Shown here piece by piece: positions 12,001 to 19,864 of a stretch of 64,000 nt of DNA (the stretch's first letter is position 1; every line of letters starts with the position of its first letter). The notes under the pieces are model-generated. The model was given only the letters and a program-made list of their open reading frames with translations. It made no database searches and was not told the origin of the DNA. The stretch is from contig NZ_SODV01000001.1 in the NCBI RefSeq assembly GCF_004366355.1, forward strand, positions 3,658,001-3,722,000. The letters run 5' to 3'. A program made the position numbers and the translations under genes. This DNA is from Dinghuibacter silviterrae (GTDB lineage Bacteria > Bacteroidota > Bacteroidia > Chitinophagales > Chitinophagaceae).

Positions 12001-12148
12001 CGTCTCCGGTGGTAGGTACACCCGCCCCGCCCCATGTGGCGGCAGCGCTCCAGTTCCCGGTTGTTGTAGCGGTATAGGTAGTGGCGTGTACGGTCAAAAA
12101 AGCCGAAGCCAGGAGTAAACAGACAGCAAGCCTTATTCCTTTTAACAT
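2999..12148 (-). CDS. Giant secreted adhesin with 25 cadherin-like repeats and T9SS sorting domain
   Basis: 3,049 residues. Signal peptide about 1-22 ([15 protein letters not shown]). Residues 23-300 hold a [11 protein letters not shown]...VPTTGD segment like those of G8-type surface proteins, then a fibronectin-like stretch ([20 protein letters not shown]). Residues about 313-2788 are 25 near-identical 99-residue cadherin-like beta-sandwich domains, each running from SSVATLSGL or SSVATLANL to [11 protein letters not shown]. Two MBG-like Ig modules follow ([33 protein letters not shown]), and then a T9SS type-A domain ([15 protein letters not shown] ... [12 protein letters not shown]). The product should be a long surface fibre for adhesion or cell contact. 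No hydrolase domain is present. The reading frame stays open throughout. Confidence 0.9.
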   Translation of the reverse strand: MLKGIRLAVCLLLASAFLTVHATTYTATTTGNWSAAATWGGAGVPTTGDVAIIPAGYTVTVDAAAGSADATYGTFDFNNPSRIEVFGTLIVVGTTPTTAGVYFLNPLQLEVYSGGVIEDNDSDGAFDFVETSTITVYTGGKFYVSTAGGSNNYFTWIYDITKDPFITGPNTPYYLGNDGTYYTGMNTFLPGPFTVTVANGASTTADASFVESTDPSSVTTAATSVGYSTVTLNGTVGDGGNATSSIRFQVGTSPTLSSGVITYYLATPSTLAAGAGVTPITRAVTSIAANTTFYYRVGATNSLGTTVGNILSFTTLDPLGRLIISSGTLSPSFSLAIKSYYANVANSVTSLTVTPTASSTPATIKVNGTSVSSGLPSGPIALSVGSNTITVVVTARDGVTTDTYTITVTRAASSVATLSGLSISNGTLSPTFATGTTGYTASVANTVTSLTVTPTVTDNTASVTVNGSSVSSGTASGPIALNVGSNTITVVGTAQNGTTTDTYTITVTRAPSSVATLSGLSISNGTLSPSFATGTTGYTASVGNAVTSLTVTPTVTDNTASVTVNGSSVSSGTASGPIALNVGSNTITVVGTAQDGTTTDTYTITVTRALSSVATLSGLSISSGTLSPSFATGTNGYTASVANTVTSMTVTPTVTDNTASVTVNGSSVSSGTTSGPIALNVGSNTITVVGTAQDGVTTDTYTITVTRAGSSVATLSGLSISSGTLSPAFATATNGYTASVANTVTSMTVTPTVTDNTASVTVNGLSVASGTASGPIALSVGSNTITVVGTAQDGTTTDTYTITVTRAPSSVAALSGLSISSGTLSPAFATATTGYTASVANAVSSLTVTPTVTDNTATVTVNGTTVSSGSASGPIALSVGSNTITVVVTAQDGVTTDTYTIAVTRAPSSVATLSGLTLSSGTLAPAFATGTISYTAGVANGVTSITVTPTVTDNTASVTVNGSTVSSGSASGPIALSVGSNTITVVVTAQDGITTDTYTITVTRAPSSVATLSGLSFSSGTLAPTFATGTTSYTASVANGITSVAVTPTVTDNTATVTVNGSTVSSGSASGPIALNVGANTITVVVTAQDGVTTDTYTISVTRAASSVATLSGLSLSSGTLAPTFATGTTSYTAGVGNGVTSVTVTPTVTDNTATVTVNGTSVSSGTASGPIALSVGSNTITVIVTAQDGTTTDTYTITVTRAPSSVATLSGLALSSGTLAPVFATGTTSYTANVGNVVTSITVTPTVTDNTASVTVNGSSVSSGTASGPIALNVGSNTITVVVTAQDGVTTDTYAITVTRAPSSVATLSGLSLSSGTLAPTFATGTTSYTASVANGITGVTVTPTVTDNTATVTVNGSTVSSGSASGPIALNVGANTITVVVTAQDGVTTDTYTITVTRAPSSVATLSGLILSNGTLSPSFATGTTGYTASVANTVTSLTVTPTVTDNTASVTVNGLSVASGTASGPIALNVGSNTITVVVTAQDGVTTDTYTITVTRAPSSVATLSGLSLSSGTLAPTFATGTTGYAASVANGITNVTVTPIVTDNTATVTVNGSAVSSGSASGPVALNVGSNTITVVVTAQDGVTTDTYTIAVTRAPSAIATLSGLTLSSGTLSPSFATGTTSYTASVANTVTSLTVTPMVTDNTASVTVNGLSVASGTASGPIALSVGSNIITVVITAQDGVTTDTYTITVTRAPSSVATLSGLSLSSRTLTPSFGTGTTSYTASVGNGVTSITVTPTVTDNTASVTVNGTAVSSGSASGPIALNVGSNTINVVITAQDGVTTDSYTIAVTRAPSSVATLSGLSLSSGALAPTFATGTTSYTASVGNSVTSVSVTPTVTDNTATVTVNGTTVSSGSTSGPIALNVGSNTITVVVTAQDGVTTDTYTIAVTRAPSSVANLSGLSLSSGALAPTFATGTTSYTASVGNSVTSVSVTPTVTDNTATVTINGTTVSSGSASGPIALNVGSNTITVVVTAQDGVTTDTYTITVTRAPSSVATLANLALSSGSLAPTFATGTTSYTASVGNGATSITVTPTVTDNTASVTVNGTAVSSGSASGPIALNVGSNTITVVVTAQDGVTTDTYTITVTRAPSSVATLANLALNSGTLAPSFVTGTTSYTASVGNATTGITVTPTVNDNTASVTVNGTAVSSGSASGPIALNVGSNTITVVVTAQDGVTTDTYTITVTRAPSSVATLANLAISNGTLAPSFGTGTTSYTASVGNGVTSLTVTPTVTDNTASVTVNGTAVSSGSASGPIALNVGSNTITVVVSAQDGVTTDTYTIAVTRAPSSVATLANLAISSGTPAPTFTTGTTSYTASVSNATTSITVTPTVTDNTASVTVNGTTVTSGSASGPIALSVGSNAITIVVTAQDGVTTDTYTITVTRAPSSVATLANLALSSGSLAPTFATGTTTYTASVSNATTSITVTPTATDNTATIKVNGTAVTSGSASGPIALSVGWNTITVVVTAQDGVTTDTYTITVTRSPSPVATLANLALSSGALTPSFATGTTSYTVGVTNATTSITITPTVTDNTATIKVNGTAVTSGSASGPIALNVGSNTITVVVTAQDGVTTDTYTITVTRAPSSVATLANLALSSGALTPSFATGTTSYTVGVTNATTSITITPTVTDNTATIKVNGTAVISGSAEGPIALNVGLNTITVVVTAQDGVTTDTYTITVTRAPSSVATLANLAISSGPLTPSFATGTTSYTASVGNATASITVTPTAADNTATIKVNGTAVTSGSAAGPITLNVGSNTITVAVTAQDGVTTDTYTLTVTRASMAAQTITFSPLQAVTYGHPDVAIDATATSGLPVTFTSQDNSIATVSENASGQWMVHIVSAGQVTITASQGGDASYLPAGEVNQVLQINKADQSIAFPALPSSVTTGTPIMLTAAASSGLPVTYTVSDPTLATIIGNQLEFTGTGSVTVAAKQSGDNDYNAATPVSFTITSYSGAGFQSHIGAFPNPAHGTLHIRFSSDYLIVKYIMFSVSGWVVRGETDVTNNSNDIPVDISNLAPGYYLLRVVCIRNNELVYPVFKVLVQ
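3784..11208 (-). repeat. Tandem array of 25 units of 297 bp inside the adhesin gene
   Basis: Recurring 99-codon units, visible as a strict 297-bp spacing of the segment encoding [17 protein letters not shown]. Two subfamilies are ordered along the gene: LSGL-type units (protein units 2-17) and ANLA-type units (18-25). The first unit is the most divergent. Adjacent units 16/17 and 23/24 are nearly identical, which points to recent local duplication. Confidence 0.95.
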
Positions 12149-12399
12149 GCAGCAAGTATTGGATTTAGAACGGAGGTTCTCAAATCAGTACAGAGGTTCC
12201 CAAGAACCACAAGATAAGAACAAATTGTAATGCAATTACTACGTACGCCGAATTAATTTGTAATGCAAATTGGATCAATGTCTTATTGATGTCGTTATGG
12301 ATATTCTTGATAAGGAATTCTCCCCATTTATTATAAATATTTCTTTCTATTTTGAGCGTGCTATTAAATCATTAGTTAACCTACCAAACCGCTCAACTC
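12149..12399. promoter_or_regulatory. Divergent AT-rich control region with paired GAGGTTC repeats
   Basis: About 250 gene-free bases between the adhesin and the glycosidase-like lipoprotein. GAGGTTC occurs at 12173-12179 and 12193-12199, 20 bases apart (about two helical turns), and GGTTCCCAAGAACC forms a small palindrome around 12195-12208. The spacing suits an operator for adhesin control. This is a pattern observation only; no promoter is certain. Confidence 0.3.
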
Positions 12400-14130
12400 A
12401 TGAAAAAAGCTTACCTGTTTGCAGGCATTCTCTTTTTTTGTATCAGTTGCAAAAAAAATGTCACACCTACATCTTTGCCGCCGACAACGTCGGGGAACGC
12501 TTTCAGCTCCCCCGCTACCTACACCTTTAATCTCCCGATGAGGGTGGCGCAACCTTTTATCTGGGGTGCCAACGGTCATCCACTGTATCCAGGGGCGTAT
12601 TATAACGCGGATCCAGGGGTGTATAATAGCTATTTGCGCTGGCAGATGGGCCTGCTCAAGGAACTGCAGGCCCCCTGGTACCGGGTAGACTTCAACCCGG
12701 ACCCGAACGGCGATGGAGGGTACGCCTCTACTGCTTATGGGCCGAATGCCTCGGCTCTTTTTGCCGCTGCGGCGGATAGCGGCGTCGGTATCCTTCCGAT
12801 TATTATATGGGATCACGCTTTCGTTCAATCGCTTAACCCGGACAATGCGTATGCAAGTGGTGTGACGTCGGCGCAGTCATTCATGAGTACTTATGCTGGT
12901 GATTTTCCACAGCATTATTATGAAGTGGCCAACGAGGAGGACGATGCATACGGATGGGCATATTTTAACGCTAGCTCATTTATACAGGCCGTCATTTGTA
13001 ACTATTTTAAAGGAATGATAGCAGCGATCAAGGCGGCAGATCCCCAGGCCAAAATCATCATCAATTCCGGTGGTAACCCGTCCTTTTTCAGCACCTTGGC
13101 TACATATCAAGTACCGTATGATATAATAGGGTATGACAACTATAATGGCGAGTCGTCCCTGTCCGGCGCTCTGAGCACCCTGAGCAGCTATGGCAAGGAC
13201 ATCTGGCTGACGGAAATAAACAATTATGTGACTGCTACAGACCAGCCTGGTAATACCGAGACAAGCGCGATCGATGATGAATTTGAGGCCTGCGACCAGA
13301 AGCCTGTAAAAGCCATTTTTTTCTATGAGCTTTTAAATGAGGATGGAAAAACGGGAAAAGATGAAGCGACGTTAGGGCTTATCCAATGGAACTCCCCCGG
13401 GGTTTTTACGCCTAATAACGCCATCAAAAAGCCGATTTTTGAAGAATACAAATTCAAGATCGAGGAGACGGACTACGGCTGGTATGACATGGCCTATGCC
13501 ACCTTCGTGTATTGTGATTTCCGGCAACCCGATCCCGGTGGATTGGTATCCTGGACGAACTGGTTTACCAGCAACCGGAATATACCGGAGGCCTTTAATA
13601 TTCTCTTGCCGCAGGAAAACTACACGCGCTGGGTGGACCAGCTTTTTGAGCTGCTCCTCGGCAGGGCCGCCGACCCCGGCGGCGAGGCCTGGTGGACACA
13701 ACAACTGGTCAATGGCGCTACGCGGGAAAGTGTGATAGAAACCTTTGTGGGAGGGGCCGAATTTATGCAGGATGCGGGAGGTACGAATGCCGGATTGGTC
13801 AATAGGGCCTATCAATTGTTGCTGGGCCGCGCGCAGAATTCCAACGATCCCGATTATGTAGACGAACTGAATAACGGCTCGATCCTTCCCTGGCAAGTGG
13901 CGCAAGGAATCCTCGGGACGGTGGAATACCAGACCGACTATGTGACCCACATATTTAACACGGTGCTGAATCGCGCGCCAGACCCGGGTGGTCTCAGCTT
14001 TTGGGTGGGGCAGATGCAAGGAGGCATGAACCAGTTGGATGTCTACAAGTCATTCCTGAACGGCCCTGAGTTCTATCAGCAGGCGATTCACCAGGGATAT
14101 GTGCGGAATCATCCCCCGTACGCTTTTTAA
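12400..14130 (+). CDS. Glycosidase-like TIM-barrel lipoprotein with DUF4214 repeats
   Basis: 576 residues. Lipoprotein signal MKKAYLFAGILFFCISC, with the lipidated Cys at 17. Residues about 50-340 read like a clan GH-A barrel: VGILPIIIWDH, then YEVANEEDD with a candidate acid/base Glu, and IWLTEINNY with a candidate nucleophile Glu. The C-terminal 190 residues hold three DUF4214-like units built on LLLGRAADPGGEAWW, LLLGRAQNSND and VLNRAPDPGGLSFW. DUF4214 occurs in surface and S-layer-associated proteins. Substrate unknown. A polysaccharide-degrading or glycan-binding surface lipoprotein is inferred. Confidence 0.7.
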   Translation: MKKAYLFAGILFFCISCKKNVTPTSLPPTTSGNAFSSPATYTFNLPMRVAQPFIWGANGHPLYPGAYYNADPGVYNSYLRWQMGLLKELQAPWYRVDFNPDPNGDGGYASTAYGPNASALFAAAADSGVGILPIIIWDHAFVQSLNPDNAYASGVTSAQSFMSTYAGDFPQHYYEVANEEDDAYGWAYFNASSFIQAVICNYFKGMIAAIKAADPQAKIIINSGGNPSFFSTLATYQVPYDIIGYDNYNGESSLSGALSTLSSYGKDIWLTEINNYVTATDQPGNTETSAIDDEFEACDQKPVKAIFFYELLNEDGKTGKDEATLGLIQWNSPGVFTPNNAIKKPIFEEYKFKIEETDYGWYDMAYATFVYCDFRQPDPGGLVSWTNWFTSNRNIPEAFNILLPQENYTRWVDQLFELLLGRAADPGGEAWWTQQLVNGATRESVIETFVGGAEFMQDAGGTNAGLVNRAYQLLLGRAQNSNDPDYVDELNNGSILPWQVAQGILGTVEYQTDYVTHIFNTVLNRAPDPGGLSFWVGQMQGGMNQLDVYKSFLNGPEFYQQAIHQGYVRNHPPYAF

Positions 14131-14132
14131 AA

Positions 14133-14182
14133 AATAAATGCGAGGTTTTTAGTATATTTCTGCTTTAAACCTCGCATTTATT
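14133..14182. terminator. 16-bp perfect inverted repeat between two genes
   Basis: AATAAATGCGAGGTTT at 14133-14148 pairs perfectly with AAACCTCGCATTTATT at 14167-14182 around an 18-base T-rich loop. It begins 3 bases after one stop codon and ends 5 bases before the next ATG, so it is probably a terminator. Its right arm would also sit in the leader or promoter of the AsmA-like gene. Confidence 0.7.
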
Positions 14183-14187
14183 ATCCT

Positions 14188-17100
14188 ATGTCAACCAAGC
14201 TCCGGAAACGCCTGATCCGGCTCCTCCTTATCCCCCTTCTTTCCTTGCTGGCCTTGGTGGGCCTGGCTATTATTCTCTTATTATCGCAGCAGCAGCGCCT
14301 GGTGAAGCTGGCGGTAAAGGAGCTGAACAAACAACTTCCGTCGGGAGACCTGGCGGTCGGAGGAAGCGACATTGCCGTTTTCCAGAATTTTCCATACATA
14401 TCCATCGCCTTGAGCGATGTCCGGTTGTACCTGGGGAAAAGGGAAACCGATTCACCCATTGTCAAGGTCGAACGGGTGTATTTGGGCTTTAGTTTACCGG
14501 ATATCCTCCGACAGCACTACCGGGTCAAGGCCCTCGGTCTCAAAAACGGCTTTGTGCATCTGTTGCAAGACCGGCAAGGGAACCTGAACATCATAGAAGC
14601 CATGCGGATGCCGGTGGACAGCACCGGTGCGAAGGATACCACGACGTCGGGCGCCCTGGACCTGGATGTAAAAAAGTTTGTCCTGAAAAATATGGACGTG
14701 ACGTACCTGGACTCGGCCAGCAGGCAACACCTTTCTTCCCATATCGACCGGGTGCAGGCTTCCTGCCGCCTGGACAGCGGGAAGGTGTTTGCCGGGTTGG
14801 AAGGGGGCCTGGTTTTCGACTATACCCGGCCGGGAGCGGCCTTGTTCCTGCACAAACACTTGTCGACGACGCTGGAAATGTCCTACGACCAGGAGACAAA
14901 ATTCCTGAGGCTGCCGGTGGGCAAGTTGCGCTTTGAGGACGCCTCGTTCAATATCACGGGAACGGCAGACCTGCAACACGGGGATTCGTTGGATATCCAT
15001 ATCAAGGGGGATAAGGATGATTTTAAACAGCTCCTGGCCTTTGCCCCGGAACAGGTCGTCCATGAGCTGAAACCATTCCGCTACGACGGACGCATCAGCT
15101 TCGACGCCACCATCAACGGCCCGCTACAGGGGGGACGGCTGCCTTTGATCAACCTTACTTTTGCCTGCGCCGATGCCTGGGTGCACAACACCAAGGCGGG
15201 CAGGCATCTTGACTCCGTTTCCTTCAAAGGATATTATACCAACGGACCGGGGCATTCCCTGAAGACCTCGGAACTGCGCCTAACTGATATGACGGCCCGG
15301 CCCGATAAGGGGGTCTTCAAGGGCAACTTCATCATGCGCGACTTTACGGACCCGAAAGTGCTGATGCAGGTCAACTCCGAGCTGGAGATCGGTTTTATCG
15401 GGGCCTTCCTGGGAATAAAGGACCTGGAGCGGATCTCCGGGCACATCACCCTGAAAATGGATTTCAACGAATTGGTGGACATCAGCGCCCCCCAGCAGTC
15501 CCTCAGTCAGTTGACACAGGGGATACAAAGCGAGCTGACCGTACGGGACCTGGCTTTCCGGATCCCCGGCTATGCTCGGCCGGTGGAGCACCTGAACCTT
15601 CACGCCCAAATGAAGAACGGCTTTGTTACGCTGGACAGCCTGTCCGGTAAGATAGGGCGTTCGGACATTCATTTGATGGGGTCTTTGAGTGATCTGCCCG
15701 CGCTTTTTCACCAGCGACAGCAACCGGTCGCACTCCATTGTACGGCATCCAGCTCGACCCTGGCGATCAAGGACCTGCTGGATACGACAAAAACGGGTCA
15801 CTGGGTCGACGAAGAAGTCTACGGACTGACCATAGCCCTCTCTCTCCAAACCTCAGTAGACCAGTTGCTACATCCCAGTCCCCTGCCCAAGGGCCGGTTT
15901 ACCCTGGACAGCCTCAATGCGTCGTTCAAAAAGTATCCCCATGCTTTCCACGACTTCGGTGCCGACCTTACGATCAATGATACGGCCCTGTTCCTCCGGA
16001 ATTTCGGGGGGATGATCGACAGCAGCGACTTGCGCTTTAACGGACGTGTCGTTAACTACGCGCTTTGGTTCGAAAAGGTCAAGAAAGGGAAGACCCAACT
16101 GGCCTTCGACCTGAAGTCCCGGCGCCTGGCCATGAGAGACCTGCTGGGCAAGCGCAGCAGCCAGTTTGTGCCCCCGGATTACCGCCAGGAGACCGGCTCC
16201 AATATCTGGCTCCGGTCGAAGATAGACTTGCGGTACGACTCTGTGTTCCAGTTCGCCGACGCAAAAATTGCGCACATATCGGGGGCGCTTCAACGGCATG
16301 ATTTTACCCTGGACAGCATCCGGGGGAATGTAAAGTTCGGCATCGACGATTACATCAAGATCGATACCCTCCAGGGTAGGGTGGGGAATAGCGACTTCAA
16401 CCTCAGCATGCGGATCTATAACGGGAAGGATACGATACGGAGGAAAAAAGAAAACTACCTCCAATTCGCCTCCCGTTTCCTGGACGTCGACCAGCTCAGT
16501 AACTACCGCCTGACGGAAGCCGACAGCACCGGTACCGCAGCGGTATCCCACGATTCCGCCTTCACCATTTTCCAAATCCCTTTTATTGATTTCAACGGTT
16601 CGGTCAACATCGGAAAGATCAAATACCATAAGCTGGGCACCAAGAACCTGGTCGCCCGGATCCGCATGCAGGCGGGTCAGCAGCTATACCTGGACACCCT
16701 GGGGATGGATATTGCCGGGGGAAGGATCACCGCCCGGGCCCATTTCAATGGATCCGACCCGAAGAAGATCTACCTCCGGAGCAGGGTGAACCTCCAGGGG
16801 GTCGACCTGGAAAAGCTCCTCCTGAAGCTGGATTACCTTGGCCAGGATTATTACATCAACAAAAACATCAAGGGCACCGTCGACGGCCAGATCACAAGCT
16901 ATGTGCTCGTCCACCCCGATTTTACACCCCAAATCGACCAGTCCGAAGCGCAAATAGCGGTCGAGATCCACAACGGTGCCCTCATCAATTTTGCCCCCAT
17001 GCAGGCCATGTCGTCCTATTTCCGCGACAAGAACCTCAACATGATCCGCTTTGATACCTTGCGGAACACGCTGGCCTTTAAAAACGGCGCTTTGACCATC

Positions 17101-17379
17101 CCCGACATGAATATCAATTCCTCTTTGGGGTATATAGAAATAGCGGGGCGCCAGTCCCTGGACATGCAAATGGAGTACGACCTCCGCATTCCCCTCAAGC
17201 TGGTGACGGATGCGGGCTTTAGCAAACTCTTCGGAAAAAAGAAGGAGGAGGTGGACCCCAACCAGGTGGACGCCATCGAATACCGGGACAAAGAAAAGCG
17301 TGTCCACTTCATCAACCTGAAGGTCACGGGTACGCCGGATGACTTTAAGGTGCACTTGGGGAAGGCAAAGAATTCGTAG
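14188..17379 (+). CDS. AsmA-family protein
   Basis: 1,063 residues. A positively charged start (STKLRKRLIRLL) is followed by one membrane span at about 10-32 (LIPLLSLLALVGLAIILLLS), then a long periplasmic portion rich in beta strands. The N-terminal region (VKELNKQLPSGDLAVGGSDI and FQNFPYISIALSDVRLYLGK) is typical of Bacteroidota AsmA-like proteins. The end (YDLRIPLKLVTDAGF ... VHFINLKVTGTPDDFKVHLG) matches the AsmA C-terminal type. Family members are related to TamB and YhdP bridge proteins that help move lipids between membranes. That role is inferred here. A large hairpin directly precedes the start. Confidence 0.85.
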   Translation: MSTKLRKRLIRLLLIPLLSLLALVGLAIILLLSQQQRLVKLAVKELNKQLPSGDLAVGGSDIAVFQNFPYISIALSDVRLYLGKRETDSPIVKVERVYLGFSLPDILRQHYRVKALGLKNGFVHLLQDRQGNLNIIEAMRMPVDSTGAKDTTTSGALDLDVKKFVLKNMDVTYLDSASRQHLSSHIDRVQASCRLDSGKVFAGLEGGLVFDYTRPGAALFLHKHLSTTLEMSYDQETKFLRLPVGKLRFEDASFNITGTADLQHGDSLDIHIKGDKDDFKQLLAFAPEQVVHELKPFRYDGRISFDATINGPLQGGRLPLINLTFACADAWVHNTKAGRHLDSVSFKGYYTNGPGHSLKTSELRLTDMTARPDKGVFKGNFIMRDFTDPKVLMQVNSELEIGFIGAFLGIKDLERISGHITLKMDFNELVDISAPQQSLSQLTQGIQSELTVRDLAFRIPGYARPVEHLNLHAQMKNGFVTLDSLSGKIGRSDIHLMGSLSDLPALFHQRQQPVALHCTASSSTLAIKDLLDTTKTGHWVDEEVYGLTIALSLQTSVDQLLHPSPLPKGRFTLDSLNASFKKYPHAFHDFGADLTINDTALFLRNFGGMIDSSDLRFNGRVVNYALWFEKVKKGKTQLAFDLKSRRLAMRDLLGKRSSQFVPPDYRQETGSNIWLRSKIDLRYDSVFQFADAKIAHISGALQRHDFTLDSIRGNVKFGIDDYIKIDTLQGRVGNSDFNLSMRIYNGKDTIRRKKENYLQFASRFLDVDQLSNYRLTEADSTGTAAVSHDSAFTIFQIPFIDFNGSVNIGKIKYHKLGTKNLVARIRMQAGQQLYLDTLGMDIAGGRITARAHFNGSDPKKIYLRSRVNLQGVDLEKLLLKLDYLGQDYYINKNIKGTVDGQITSYVLVHPDFTPQIDQSEAQIAVEIHNGALINFAPMQAMSSYFRDKNLNMIRFDTLRNTLAFKNGALTIPDMNINSSLGYIEIAGRQSLDMQMEYDLRIPLKLVTDAGFSKLFGKKKEEVDPNQVDAIEYRDKEKRVHFINLKVTGTPDDFKVHLGKAKNS

Positions 17380-17389
17380 TTTCGAACCT

Positions 17390-17944
17390 ATGAACCGGCA
17401 GTTGACGGACTTTTCCGAGGCAGACCACGCGTTGTATAACGCCGTGGTCAGCGCAAGACACCTCAAAAAAGGAGACATCATCCTGGAAGAAGGTACCGTA
17501 TGCCGCGCCGTCTATTTTGTAGAACAGGGCTACCTGCGCAGCTTTTATCATAGGGAAGACGGAGACATCGTCAACCTCAACTTCACTTTCGAGGGAGAGT
17601 TCACCAGCGACGTCAAAAGCGCCATGACCCGGGAACCGTCTACCATGTCTATTGAAGCCGGAGAAGATGCCCTCGTTTGGACATTCGACCTCGGCAAACT
17701 CACCCCCGACATGAAATCCCTGCCCTGGGTCAGCCAGTTCATCCGCCGCACGGCCATGCAGATGCTGCTGGCTTCCGAAGTCCGCGGCAACCTCCTGAAG
17801 ATCTATACGCCCGCCGAACGGTACCGCTACCTCGAAGAGAACATGCCGCATATCCTGCAACGGGTGTCGCTGTCACACCTGGCCTCCTTTCTGGGCGTAA
17901 GCCGCGAGACGTTGAGCCGTATACGTGCCAAAAAACGATTGTGA
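17390..17944 (+). CDS. Crp/Fnr-family transcriptional regulator
   Basis: 184 residues, choosing the ATG at 17390 (MNRQLTDFSEADHAL), because upstream in-frame codons overlap the AsmA-like gene. Sensor beta roll: HLKKGDIILEEGTVCRAVYF, then VEQGYLRSFYHREDGDIV and NFTFEGEFTSD. The C-terminal helix-turn-helix is SLSHLASFLGVSRETLSRIR. Length and layout match the small Bacteroidota Crp/Fnr regulators that control nearby oxidoreductase or stress genes. It starts 10 bases after the AsmA-like stop and could be cotranscribed. Confidence 0.85.
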   Translation: MNRQLTDFSEADHALYNAVVSARHLKKGDIILEEGTVCRAVYFVEQGYLRSFYHREDGDIVNLNFTFEGEFTSDVKSAMTREPSTMSIEAGEDALVWTFDLGKLTPDMKSLPWVSQFIRRTAMQMLLASEVRGNLLKIYTPAERYRYLEENMPHILQRVSLSHLASFLGVSRETLSRIRAKKRL

Positions 17945-17977
17945 CATTTGACACAGCCCCATCCGGTCGTATTTCCC

Positions 17978-17985
17978 CATCTTTG
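17978..17985 (+). promoter_or_regulatory. -7-like element CATCTTTG
   Basis: One mismatch to TAnnTTTG, four bases before the ATG at 17990: the leaderless geometry seen at several genes here. Confidence 0.35.
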
Positions 17986-17989
17986 CCGT

Positions 17990-18298
17990 ATGGAATGGTA
18001 TCAATACGTCGCCTGTTTTTTCGCTGGCATATTTTTAGCCAACGTTGTGCCTCATTTTGTCGCCGGCGTGTCCGGTAATAAATTCCCCACACCGTTTGCC
18101 AACCCGCCCGGCCGGGGTTTGTCTTCGGCCACCACGAACGTGCTTTGGGCGCTGGCTAATCTCGTTGTCGGCTTCCTTTTGTTCCGGGTGGGCCACCTGG
18201 CAGCGGGTGAACCGTTTTCCCTGCTGGTGTTTTTTGCAGGCATCGCCTTTATCAGCATTTTTGCCAGCAAACACTTTACCCAGAAACACCGGGAATGA
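17990..18298 (+). CDS. Small integral membrane protein, unknown function
   Basis: 102 residues from the ATG at 17990 (MEWYQYVACFFAGIFLANVV). Three hydrophobic segments: about 5-22, 45-65 (NVLWALANLVVGFLLFRVG) and 72-92 (FSLLVFFAGIAFISIFA). A hydrophilic loop with KFPTPFANPPGRG lies between the first two. It looks like a conserved small membrane protein, but I do not recognise a named family. The 3' end overlaps the convergent DHFR-like gene by 23 bases. Confidence 0.65.
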   Translation: MEWYQYVACFFAGIFLANVVPHFVAGVSGNKFPTPFANPPGRGLSSATTNVLWALANLVVGFLLFRVGHLAAGEPFSLLVFFAGIAFISIFASKHFTQKHRE

Positions 18299-18830
18299 GG
18301 TGAAGCGCCACGCAGCCGTTTGGTAAAGTCGTTGACTCCACCAGTTTTAATGGCAAGCGCTCCTGCAGGTCCAGCCGCCGCCCTTCCCCCACAAGGATGG
18401 GATGAACGACAAAATAATATTCATCCACCAGGCCAAGAGCAATCAACTGCCGGGGAAGATCTACGCCACCGGTAAAGATATTTTTGCCTGGTTCCTGTTT
18501 CAATTGGAGGATATCCTCCTTAAGGTTGCCCCGAACGATTCTTGCATTCTTTTCGACGCTGTCCAATGATTGCGAGACAACAACAATTTGGCCGACGGTG
18601 TCAAATGTCCGTGCGAATTCGTTCACGGCTTTTGTTTGTCCGGATTGATTTTTGGCGATGTCGGGCCAAAACGGAACCATCAACTGATACGTAATACGAC
18701 CATAAAGGAGTACGCCGGCGTCTTGTAGGAGCGCTGCAAAATATTCCAGTATGTCGTCACTGCCGTTTACCTTGGTATGGTCGCAGCAGCCATCGATGGT
18801 GAGGTTGATGGCGTAGATCAGTTTTCTCAT
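18276..18830 (-). CDS. Dihydrofolate reductase family protein (RibD C-terminal-like)
   Basis: 184 residues. RKLIYAINLTIDGCCDHTKV at the start, LLYGRITYQLMVPFWPDIAK in the middle and IFTGGVDLPRQLIALGLVDE followed by YYFVVHPILVGEGRRL near the end are typical of the YyaP/YwjB-type DHFR-fold family. Members bind NADPH, and most have no assigned substrate. The gene begins 8 bases after the stop of the secreted SnoaL-like gene, so the two probably form an operon. Confidence 0.85.
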   Translation of the reverse strand: MRKLIYAINLTIDGCCDHTKVNGSDDILEYFAALLQDAGVLLYGRITYQLMVPFWPDIAKNQSGQTKAVNEFARTFDTVGQIVVVSQSLDSVEKNARIVRGNLKEDILQLKQEPGKNIFTGGVDLPRQLIALGLVDEYYFVVHPILVGEGRRLDLQERLPLKLVESTTLPNGCVALHLIPGVSG

Positions 18831-18838
18831 TTGTTATC

Positions 18839-19303
18839 TTATTTTGGAATAGGCGCGTCAAAATTGAGCATGTGCAGGTATATCCTCCAACCCACATCCG
18901 TCTTTTTCCATACGATAAGAACCTTTCCCTTATTCACGGACGCCCCCTTTGCATTAAAGACCTCAAAAGCGCCGTGCTGCGTCACGAACTCCGGGGTTTG
19001 TCCATACAATCCAAGATGGGTAAATATAGCATCTCTAACCCCAATCTGGTAGTAGATATTTTTGAAAAATTTCAGGACACCCTGCTGGCCGCTAAGGGTG
19101 GGGGCGTTGGGCGCCATGATGGAGGCGTCCGGCGCATAGCAATTCAGGAATAACGCGGAGTCACCCGTATTCATGGCCACTTTCATTTGTCCTTCCACCT
19201 TGTGGATGTCATCTTCGACGGAGGCACTGGCGTACCCGGTCTTGACAGGACGACCGGCAAAAAAAAGCGCTGTAAAAAGGAGGAGAGCTGTTGTTTTTTT
19301 CAT
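18839..19303 (-). CDS. Secreted SnoaL/DUF4440-like protein
   Basis: 154 residues from the ATG at 19303-19301 (MKKTTALLLFTALFFAGRP), which gives a proper signal peptide. The longer frame upstream would put extra residues in front of it. The mature part (VEDDIHKVEGQMKVAMNTGD, FLNCYAPDASIMAPNAPTLS, GKVLIVWKKTDVGWRIYLHM) follows the NTF2-like DUF4440 pattern. Exported ketosteroid-isomerase-like proteins of this kind have no agreed function. Probable first gene of a pair with the DHFR-like gene. Confidence 0.75.
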   Translation of the reverse strand: MKKTTALLLFTALFFAGRPVKTGYASASVEDDIHKVEGQMKVAMNTGDSALFLNCYAPDASIMAPNAPTLSGQQGVLKFFKNIYYQIGVRDAIFTHLGLYGQTPEFVTQHGAFEVFNAKGASVNKGKVLIVWKKTDVGWRIYLHMLNFDAPIPK

Positions 19304-19438
19304 GACATATTTGGTTATAAGGATACGAATGTCCGAAGACAAAGGCCTCCCGGGATAACCAAAGTTGCTATTTTACGATGTCACAAACACCCCCTTTGAT
19401 TGACAGTTTAGCCCCTCGCTTTTGCCGCTGCGTTGCCC

Positions 19439-19446
19439 TAACTTTA
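19439..19446 (+). promoter_or_regulatory. -7 element TAACTTTA
   Basis: Matches TAnnTTTR and ends four bases before the ATG at 19451. A TTTG lies 14 bases upstream (19421-19424), closer than the usual -33 spacing. Confidence 0.4.
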
Positions 19447-19450
19447 TTTT

Positions 19451-19864
19451 ATGGAAACACACATACTTCCAAAAGACATCCGTCTTTGTTGTTTTGCCGC
19501 CGATTCCTTCCCCGACGGTATCGTGGCCGCCTTTCAGCGTCTGCATTCCAGCATTCCCAACCAGGATGGAAGACGGGTGTTCGGTCTTTCCTGGCCCGAC
19601 GGCAAAGGCAGCATGATCTACAAGGCGGCGGCGGAAGAACGCTATCCGGGTGAGGCCGAACAGTATGGCGCGGAAGCCTATACACTGGCCAAAGGAGAAT
19701 ACATCGGGCTCGATGTGGACAATTTTATGGATAATGTCACATTGATCGGCAGCGCCTTCCGTCAGCTTGTCGACGCTCCCGGGGTACACCCCCATACGAT
19801 GGGTGTTGAAGAGTATCTCAGCGGCACCACGGTACGTTGCATGGTACCGATGGCCATTAGTTAA
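19451..19864 (+). CDS. Small effector-binding-like (GyrI-type) protein, tentative
   Basis: 137 residues with no signal peptide or membrane segment. Segments FGLSWPDGKGSMIYKAAAEE, YTLAKGEYIGLDVDNFMDNV and TLIGSAFRQLVDAPGVHPHT followed by EEYLSGTTVRCMVPM are reminiscent of stand-alone GyrI-like ligand-binding domains found beside AraC/MerR regulators. There is no DNA-binding region. The likeness is moderate and the function is unknown. It overlaps the convergent GH5-like gene by 8 bases. Confidence 0.5.
   Translation: METHILPKDIRLCCFAADSFPDGIVAAFQRLHSSIPNQDGRRVFGLSWPDGKGSMIYKAAAEERYPGEAEQYGAEAYTLAKGEYIGLDVDNFMDNVTLIGSAFRQLVDAPGVHPHTMGVEEYLSGTTVRCMVPMAIS

Noticed and set aside
13372-14019. Long minus-strand frame of 215 codons opposite the glycosidase-like lipoprotein
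   Set aside because: Complementary shadow of a well-supported gene; the sequence has no domain or signal features.
16684-17481. Minus-strand frame of 265 codons opposite the end of the AsmA-like gene
   Set aside because: Shadow of the coding strand, which carries clear AsmA and Crp/Fnr features.
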